This document shows, piece by piece, positions 5,258 to 10,206 of a stretch of DNA of 10,206 nucleotides. Under the pieces are notes generated by a model. The model did no database searches. It saw nothing but the letters and a program-made list of their open reading frames with translations, and was not told where the DNA came from. Position 1 is the stretch's first letter, and every line of letters begins with the position of its first letter. Made by a program: the position numbers and the translations under genes. Source of the stretch: Bacilli bacterium (GTDB taxonomy: Bacteria; Bacillota_I; Bacilli_A; RF39; UBA660); the NCBI GenBank assembly GCA_024693165.1, contig JAILLM010000174.1, positions 1 to 10,206 of the forward strand, in the 5' to 3' direction.

Positions 5258-6745
5258 ATGAATAATCATTATTTTAGAAAAATATCTGTTGTTACTTTTA
5301 ATTCTAAAAAGTTTCAAGTGTTTAAAGATGAAAAGAATAGATATGCTTTTTTAGAGATTGATAAAGATAATAAATTTCGTTATCCAACTTTAGAAGACTT
5401 TATTGGACTTGCTAATATATTTGCTAAAGATTTAGATAAAGAAGTTTATTTTAGAAGTACTAAGAATAATGATAAAAAGTATTATTTTAAATCTTTTGTT
5501 TGTTTAACTAGTGGTATTATCGCTTTAAGTTCTGCTTTATACTTTGGATTAAAAAGTCAAAATGTATTTACTAATGATAAAGTAAATGAAGTTATATCAT
5601 TTAGTGATAATTATGAGGCTGAAGAGTTAAAACAAGATAACGTAAATAATGAAGCAACTGTTGAAATAGTTCAAGAGAAAGATGAACCTAAGGTTGTTGT
5701 TACTCTTCCTGAGGAACCATTAGAAGTTAAAGAAGAAACTCAAGAAAATACATATGTAAGAAGTAAAGTAGTTACTGATGATATGTATGGTATCTATGGT
5801 TCCCAAGTAGATATTTATGATTCAACTGCTTTAAATAAATTCTTAGGTGAAAAAGATATTACTATTAATGATATTAATAGCGCAGTTGATAATAATACTA
5901 ATTTAAATGATGATTTAAAATCAGTTATTAAAGAATTTGCTCAAACAATGATGACTACTTATCCATCCATTGATATGAGATTATTCTATGAGAATGTTAA
6001 AAGATTAAGTGTAGTTTATGAAACTCAAGAAGCTATAGACAATCATGGTGATATGATTGCTTGGTTCAATTATGAATATGGACAAATTCATGTTAATGAA
6101 AATATTGATTTATCTCCTGGTTCATATGATTTAATGGTTTTAAGACATGAAATATGTCATATGATTTCATTAGGATTCTTGTATGAAAATGATCAAAAGA
6201 TAGTTTGTATAACTAAAAATGGTGGATATGGAGAATACTTACAAGAAGCTATTGATGTTTACTTATCTTCTGAACCATATGAAAATGAATACAATTTTAC
6301 AGATTTTGGTTATGGTACTTGTGCTAATGAATTAGAAGTAATTGTTGAAGCTATTCCGAATTTTGATATTTCAGTATTAGCTAATCAAGATGTATATAAT
6401 ATAGCTAGTTATTTAGATAAAGTTAATCCAAATGATGTAAGTGCTTCAAGACTTATTGATTTAATGGATATGCAAACAATTGCTTTCTATAATATGAATA
6501 ATTTACAAGTAGAAAATACTGAATTTAAAGATTTATATAGATATATTGCTAATACATATTTAAATTATGTAGTTACTCCAGATATGAGTGCTGAAGAAAT
6601 TGAAAATATAAAGAATAATCTAGTAAATGAATTAAATCGTAATCTTGGATATTCAGTAAATGTTACTTATTATGATGAAATAACCAATACATTTAACGAG
6701 TATATGGAAAAGAATAATATTGAACAAAACTATAAAACAAAATAG
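5258..6745 (+). CDS. Membrane-anchored putative zinc metallopeptidase
   Basis: Predicted single-pass membrane protein. Residues 1-75 are a charged cytoplasmic domain (VVTFNSKKFQVFKDEKNRYA, then YPTLEDFIGLANIF). Residues 78-98 are a membrane segment (FVCLTSGIIALSSALYFGL), and the remaining ~395 residues should face outward. An acidic Glu/Val/Pro-rich stalk (about 105-165) leads to the main domain. H297-E-I-C-H301 is an HEXXH zinc site in the context VLRHEICHMISLGF. E330 in GEYLQEAIDVYLSS, 29 residues on, is a plausible third ligand as in gluzincins. The exact peptidase family is not recognised. The Lys after the initial NNHYFR and the lack of a signal peptidase site argue for an uncleaved anchor. 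The gene has its own promoter and terminator. A role in trimming surface proteins is possible but inferred only. Confidence 0.75.
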   Translation: MNNHYFRKISVVTFNSKKFQVFKDEKNRYAFLEIDKDNKFRYPTLEDFIGLANIFAKDLDKEVYFRSTKNNDKKYYFKSFVCLTSGIIALSSALYFGLKSQNVFTNDKVNEVISFSDNYEAEELKQDNVNNEATVEIVQEKDEPKVVVTLPEEPLEVKEETQENTYVRSKVVTDDMYGIYGSQVDIYDSTALNKFLGEKDITINDINSAVDNNTNLNDDLKSVIKEFAQTMMTTYPSIDMRLFYENVKRLSVVYETQEAIDNHGDMIAWFNYEYGQIHVNENIDLSPGSYDLMVLRHEICHMISLGFLYENDQKIVCITKNGGYGEYLQEAIDVYLSSEPYENEYNFTDFGYGTCANELEVIVEAIPNFDISVLANQDVYNIASYLDKVNPNDVSASRLIDLMDMQTIAFYNMNNLQVENTEFKDLYRYIANTYLNYVVTPDMSAEEIENIKNNLVNELNRNLGYSVNVTYYDEITNTFNEYMEKNNIEQNYKTK

Positions 6746-6757
6746 TTTTGTTTTTTT
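6725..6757 (+). terminator. Terminator overlapping the metallopeptidase stop codon
   Basis: A 9-bp perfect stem pairs CAAAACTAT (6725-6733) with ATAGTTTTG (6742-6750) around an 8-nt A-rich loop, then seven T's (6751-6757). The TAG stop lies inside the descending arm. Confidence 0.88.
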
Positions 6758-6781
6758 GTTTATAAGATAGTAATATTTTTA

Positions 6782-6790
6782 TGTTATAAT
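6782..6790 (+). promoter_or_regulatory. Extended -10 promoter of topB
   Basis: TGTTATAAT (6782-6790) is a TGN-TATAAT extended -10 with no convincing -35 at 16-18 nt. It is followed by a short leader with GAAAGG (about 6805-6810), a rather long 10 nt before the ATG at 6821. Confidence 0.6.
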
Positions 6791-6820
6791 ATCGTTGCGT
6801 ATAAGAAAGGCTGTGAATAA

Positions 6821-8920
6821 ATGAAAGTTATTATTGCTGAAAAACCAAGTTTAGGTCGTAATATTGTATCTGCTATTAAAGATATGAAAAGAGAAGACGG
6901 TTTTTATATTGGTAAAGAATATATTGTAACTTGGGCTTTTGGTCATTTATTCACACTTGCTGATATCGAAGATTATCCTGGTCATGAAAATAATTTAGGA
7001 AGATGGACTATGGATAATTTACCTTGTTTTCCAAAAGAATTTCAATTTGGATTAAAGAAAGATGCTAATAAACAAATAGATAAAGGTATTAATAAACAAT
7101 TTAATATAATTAAAACATTATGTGAACGTAATGATGTTGATGAAATTATAAATGCTGGGGATGCTGATCGTGAAGGTGAAGTTATTGTTAGACTTATTAC
7201 TAATAATATTAATACTGAAGGTAAGAAGTTAACTAGATTATGGTTACCTGATCAAACTGAAGAAACTATTAATGCTGCTTTAAAAGATTTAAAGAATGAA
7301 ACTGAATTTAATAATCTTGCTAATGAAGGTTTAGCTAGAACTTATATTGATTGGTTATATGGTGTTAATTTAACTAGATATGCAACTCTTAAAACTGGTA
7401 CTCTTTTAAGAGTAGGTAGAGTTATTATTCCAATTGTTAAAGCTATTTATGATAGAGATATTGCTATTAGAAATTTCGTTCCTGAAATGTATTATGGAAT
7501 GCAATCTGTTGAGAAGACTAACGGAGAAGAAATAACTTTAGATTCAAAAGAAAAATTCGATAAGAATCAAAATGCTAAAGTATTAGATATGTGTAAAAAA
7601 TATAATGAAGCTAAAGCGTATGTTGTAGATAAAAAAGTTAAGAAAGATAAACTTAATCCTTCTAAATTGTATTCATTATCTAAATTGCAAAATGTATTAG
7701 GTAAAAAATATAAAATGAATATGGAAAAGTCTTTATCGCTTGTTCAAGGATTATATGAAAAAGGTTATTTAACTTATCCTAGAACTAACTCAGAGTATTT
7801 AGCAACTGCTGAAAAAGATAAGATGAAGACTATCATTGGTAATATCTCTAAGCTAGGTTATCCAGTTGAGTTTAAAGATAAAAAAACTATATTTGATGAT
7901 TCTAAGATTGAATCCCATTCGGCTTTAACGCCAACTTTTAAGATTCCAAATAAGAATCAATTAACTGAAGATGAATTCTTAGTTTATCAAACTGTATTTA
8001 AAAGATTCGTTGCAGTATTTTGCTCAATTGATTGTGAAATTGAAAAGACAGAAATTAAAATTAAAGTCGGAGATTATGAAGAATTTAATCTTAAGGGTAC
8101 AATCATTGTAGTTCCTGGTTGGACTAAATATGATGATACTAATACAAAAGATAAAATTCTTCCTAATTTAAATGTTGGTGATGAAGTAGTTATTAACTTT
8201 AAACCTAAAGAAAAAGAGACAACTCCTCCAAAACATTACACAATTGAAACTTTAAATAATTATTTAAAGAATCCGTTTAAAGAAGATAAGAAACGTTTAG
8301 AGGAAGAAGAAAATGATGATCCAAATGCTGATGATACTGAAGACTATAAAGCAATCTTTGAAGGATTAGAGTTAGGTACTGAAGCAACAAGAACTGGTAT
8401 TATTGATAATGCTATTAAATCTAAATATATTGAACTTAAAAAAGATGTTTACTATATACTTCCGGATGGAGAATATTTAATTAATTCACTTATTCAAATG
8501 GAAATAAGTATGGATAAATATAAAACTAGTGAAATGGGTAAGGCTTTAAAGAAAGTTTATCATGATGAGATGGGCATTAATGATGCAGTTACTTTAGCAA
8601 CTGATGAAATAAGTTCTATCTTTAATATGAAAGATGATAATAAAACTACTGGTTTTTATGGTGAAAAAGTAGGGATTTGTCCACAATGTAAAAATGAAGT
8701 AATTAAAGGTAAATACTATTATGGTTGCAAAGATTATAAAAACTGTAAGTTTAGAATTCCTATAACTTTATGTGGAAGAGTTATTACTTTAAATGAAGCA
8801 AAAGAGCTCTTGGAAAAAGGAATAAGTTCTGATTTAGATGGATTTATTTCTAAGAAGAATACTAATTTTAAAGCAAAGCTTAAAATAGATGGTGACAAAG
8901 TAGTTTTTGACTTCAATTAA
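6821..8920 (+). CDS. topB: DNA topoisomerase III (type IA)
   Basis: Type IA topoisomerase, which passes DNA strands through a transient single-strand break via a tyrosine-DNA link. The N-terminal TOPRIM domain begins MKVIIAEKPSLGRNIVSAI and has its metal-binding DADREGE at 114-120. Then come the conserved LARTYIDWLYGVNLTRYATL (from 171) and GRVIIPIVKAIYDRD, and the active-site stretch GYLTYPRTNSEYL with catalytic Y319 and R321. ESHSALTPT (364-372) corresponds to the usual HxAIxPT motif, and GLELGTEATRTGIIDNAI to the GxGTxATR motif. An acidic insert (about 493-508) precedes this. The C terminus has a zinc ribbon (C620-X2-C623, C636-X5-C642) and a short TopB-type tail. At 699 residues it is within the usual range and appears complete. 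The GRVQTP signature is altered to GRVIIP. No clear terminator follows; the RNA promoter starts 27 nt after the stop. Confidence 0.92.
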   Translation: MKVIIAEKPSLGRNIVSAIKDMKREDGFYIGKEYIVTWAFGHLFTLADIEDYPGHENNLGRWTMDNLPCFPKEFQFGLKKDANKQIDKGINKQFNIIKTLCERNDVDEIINAGDADREGEVIVRLITNNINTEGKKLTRLWLPDQTEETINAALKDLKNETEFNNLANEGLARTYIDWLYGVNLTRYATLKTGTLLRVGRVIIPIVKAIYDRDIAIRNFVPEMYYGMQSVEKTNGEEITLDSKEKFDKNQNAKVLDMCKKYNEAKAYVVDKKVKKDKLNPSKLYSLSKLQNVLGKKYKMNMEKSLSLVQGLYEKGYLTYPRTNSEYLATAEKDKMKTIIGNISKLGYPVEFKDKKTIFDDSKIESHSALTPTFKIPNKNQLTEDEFLVYQTVFKRFVAVFCSIDCEIEKTEIKIKVGDYEEFNLKGTIIVVPGWTKYDDTNTKDKILPNLNVGDEVVINFKPKEKETTPPKHYTIETLNNYLKNPFKEDKKRLEEEENDDPNADDTEDYKAIFEGLELGTEATRTGIIDNAIKSKYIELKKDVYYILPDGEYLINSLIQMEISMDKYKTSEMGKALKKVYHDEMGINDAVTLATDEISSIFNMKDDNKTTGFYGEKVGICPQCKNEVIKGKYYYGCKDYKNCKFRIPITLCGRVITLNEAKELLEKGISSDLDGFISKKNTNFKAKLKIDGDKVVFDFN

Positions 8921-8947
8921 AATTTTAAAAAACTTTTCAAAAATGTA

Positions 8948-8976
8948 TTGACAATAGAAATAGTCACCCATATAAT
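8948..8976 (+). promoter_or_regulatory. Consensus promoter of the noncoding RNA
   Basis: A perfect TTGACA (8948-8953), a 17-nt spacer and a perfect TATAAT (8971-8976). It is the strongest promoter in the window and is not followed by a ribosome binding site with an open frame, as expected for an abundant stable RNA. Confidence 0.92.
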
Positions 8977-8981
8977 GAAGT

Positions 8982-9349
8982 TAACTTAGTAAAGATAGGG
9001 TTGATGAAATTTATTTTTAGTACATTTCGATGGACTGAACTGTACTTGATAGCTGTGGGCTATCCTTTAAGGTTGAGAGATTGAGTTCTTTCCCGACGGT
9101 TGGTGAAGACCGTATACTTATTGACCCAGCAATTAAATTGATGGTGCATGCTTATATGGTGTGGTACTATGTAAGATGTGCTGATTGATTAATTGTGAGT
9201 AAAGGTTGAACTTGTAATAACACCTACTAAGTATATGCGCATGTTGGATGAGTATACCTAAGTTATTGATTCTTAAACTAGTCTGATCAACTATAAGAAT
9301 TGTTCAAATTATACTCCGAAAAACTTTGGAAGTCAGACCAAAGTTTTTT
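8982..9349 (+). ncRNA. Unassigned structured noncoding RNA, about 370 nt
   Basis: The segment is bounded by a consensus promoter and a strong terminator. All frames are broken by stops and base composition is visibly less AT-rich than its surroundings. Complementary segments fit an ornate fold. The first transcribed bases TAACTTAG (8982-8989) pair perfectly with CTAAGTTA (9258-9265). GGGTT (8998-9002) can pair with GACCC (9123-9127). Local hairpins are AGTACA/TGTACT (9019/9041), GATAGC/GCTATC (9049/9059), ACGGT/ACCGT (9096/9109), CAATTAA/TTAATTG (9130/9189) enclosing a further long stem (about 9147-9176), and ATTCTTA/TAAGAAT (9269/9294). I see none of the hallmarks of RNase P, tmRNA, SRP, 6S or T-box RNAs. 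A large ornate RNA class such as ROOL-type is possible but I cannot match it. Function unknown. Confidence 0.8.
9319..9349 (+). terminator. Strong terminator of the noncoding RNA
   Basis: An 11-bp stem pairs AAAAACTTTGG (9319-9329) with CCAAAGTTTTT (9338-9348), with an 8-nt loop AAGTCAGA and a T6 run. Loop bases plus one stem base, TCAGAC (9333-9338), are complementary to GTCTGA at 9281-9286 in the preceding hairpin. Confidence 0.92.
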
Positions 9350-9359
9350 GTTGGCCTTA

Positions 9360-9388
9360 TTTACAATTCTCAATCTATTAATTATAAT
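9360..9388 (+). promoter_or_regulatory. Promoter of the sulfotransferase-like gene
   Basis: TTTACA (9360-9365), a 17-nt spacer and a perfect TATAAT (9383-9388). It lies just after the RNA terminator, so the downstream gene does not depend on the RNA transcript. The leader would be very short, with the ribosome binding site AAGGTG (9395-9400) almost at the 5' end and the ATG at 9407. Confidence 0.8.
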
Positions 9389-9406
9389 TTTATTAAGGTG
9401 ATACTT

Positions 9407-10206
9407 ATGAATAAAAAAGGGTTTAAAAATAAGAATATAAGTATATTTACTCTTATTTTTGTTTATATATTATTTGGTTTATTATTCATTATGCTTGTTG
9501 TAGGAGTTAATATTGATTCTATTAGAGTAAGTGATTTATTTGATGTTAATTCTAGAAAAGTATATGATGAATTAAATAAAATTATTGATTCACAAGATTC
9601 AAGTATAGCTAAAATCAAAGAAGCTAGTAAGAATAAAAATTATAATTTTAATAATCCTTATGTTTTAGTTAATCCTTTTGGTTTAAATCCTTGTTCTGCG
9701 ATTATTGTTTTCAATATTGAAGAACCTTCAAAGGTAAATGTAGAGATTAATGATAAAAATGTTGGAACTACTGAAGTAGGTTCATTACATATGCTTCCAA
9801 TTTATGGATTATATGAAAACAATTATAATCATGTTGTTTTAACTCTTGATGATGGATCACAACATGAAGAAACAATTCTTACTGAAGATATTTATTCTAA
9901 TGTAACTGTTGGCTTAACTGATAGAGATTCTAATTCTACATATCTTTCATATTTTGCTAGTGGAGATATGACTACTATTTATGGATATAATTATTATAAT
10001 GATGTTAACGTATTTATAAGCGGTTTAAATTATGTTTCTTCATTTAAAGTAAATGGTGAAGGTTTAACACTTGAGTATAATAATAAGAAAAACTTAAATA
10101 GTATTCTTGTTGATATTGATTATTTAGGTAGAATTAAAGAAGTATATAAGAAACCTAGTACTTATACTTTTGATAATAATATAAATGTTAATTTATACGA
10201 GAACGG
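9407..10206 (+). CDS. Membrane-anchored protein, arylsulfotransferase N-domain-like (3' partial)
   Basis: Open frame of 266 codons that runs off the window end. A Lys/Asn-rich cytoplasmic start (MNKKGFKNKN) is followed by a membrane segment at about 12-34 (IFTLIFVYILFGLLFIMLVV), so the rest should be extracytoplasmic and uncleaved. Residues 84-160 resemble the N-terminal beta-sandwich of arylsulfate sulfotransferases (ASST). Features are NPFGLNPCSAIIVFNIEEPS, a V-V-I strand pair, and the characteristic PIYGLYENNYNHV followed by LTLDDG. The downstream catalytic propeller would begin near the window end (ILVDIDYLGRIKEVYKKP looks like one of its blade strands), so catalytic histidines cannot be checked. 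ASST enzymes transfer sulfate between phenolic compounds; whether this one is active is unknown. The start is supported by AAGGTG 6 nt upstream and a consensus-like promoter. Confidence 0.7.
   Translation, partial: MNKKGFKNKNISIFTLIFVYILFGLLFIMLVVGVNIDSIRVSDLFDVNSRKVYDELNKIIDSQDSSIAKIKEASKNKNYNFNNPYVLVNPFGLNPCSAIIVFNIEEPSKVNVEINDKNVGTTEVGSLHMLPIYGLYENNYNHVVLTLDDGSQHEETILTEDIYSNVTVGLTDRDSNSTYLSYFASGDMTTIYGYNYYNDVNVFISGLNYVSSFKVNGEGLTLEYNNKKNLNSILVDIDYLGRIKEVYKKPSTYTFDNNINVNLYEN

Noticed and set aside
8734..8916. Minus-strand open frame within the topB 3' end
   Set aside because: It is antisense to the conserved zinc-ribbon region of topB and has no initiation signals.
9298..9320. tRNA T-arm (GTTCAAAT)
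   Set aside because: The bases on either side (AATTG and TATAC) do not form a T stem, and no acceptor or anticodon arms can be built.
8982..9349. RNase P RNA, tmRNA, SRP RNA, 6S RNA, T-box leader or group I/II intron
   Set aside because: Length alone would suit RNase P or tmRNA, but GAGGAAAGUCC, ACAGAAA, a tRNA-like 3' CCA end, a tag frame, the T-box motif and intron core motifs are not seen. A separate promoter at 9360 argues against a riboswitch for the next gene.

Overview
The window is very AT-rich, and the genes use TAA or TAG stops, TGG for tryptophan and strong AG-rich ribosome binding sites. Promoters are close to the sigma-A consensus and most genes end in hairpin-plus-U terminators. 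Together with cell-wall-targeting domains this points to a low-GC Bacillota, perhaps an uncultured gut Bacilli/RF39- or Erysipelotrichia-like lineage. The lineage is an inference. Wall-targeting domains and the absence of in-frame TGA argue against Mycoplasma/code 4.

Left part (1-4229): three tandem same-strand genes share an N-terminal helical domain with no signal peptide and a Cpl-7/CW_7-like wall-binding motif, but have unrelated C-terminal regions. These are a Ser/Thr/Asn/Gln-rich duplicated tail, a SleB-type (Hydrolase_2-like) hydrolase domain, and an unassigned domain of about 100 residues. The second and third genes are about 95% identical over their first ~200 residues and have look-alike promoters. 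A frameshifted orphan 3' end lies between genes 1 and 2. The block looks like a constant-head/variable-tail secreted protein family evolving by duplication and tail exchange.

Middle (4238-6757): a bidirectional terminator separates gene 3 from a convergent minus-strand gene encoding an acidic protein with about eleven 'IVLDEDP' repeats. It is transcribed from a good promoter, divergently from a membrane-anchored protein with an extracytoplasmic HEICH zinc-metallopeptidase motif.

Right part (6782-10206): a complete DNA topoisomerase III (topB-like) gene is followed by a gene-free stretch of about 480 nt. That stretch carries a consensus promoter (TTGACA-17-TATAAT), about 370 nt of apparently structured noncoding RNA and a strong terminator. 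I could not assign this RNA to RNase P, tmRNA, SRP, 6S or T-box classes. A final gene with its own consensus-like promoter runs off the window end. It encodes a membrane-anchored protein whose N-terminal domain resembles that of arylsulfate sulfotransferases.

The best candidates for something undescribed are the ~370-nt RNA, the modular head/tail family with its orphan tail, and the EDP-repeat protein. No shared pathway across the whole window is evident. The linking theme is the cell surface: four of the six complete proteins plus the partial last one have wall or membrane features.
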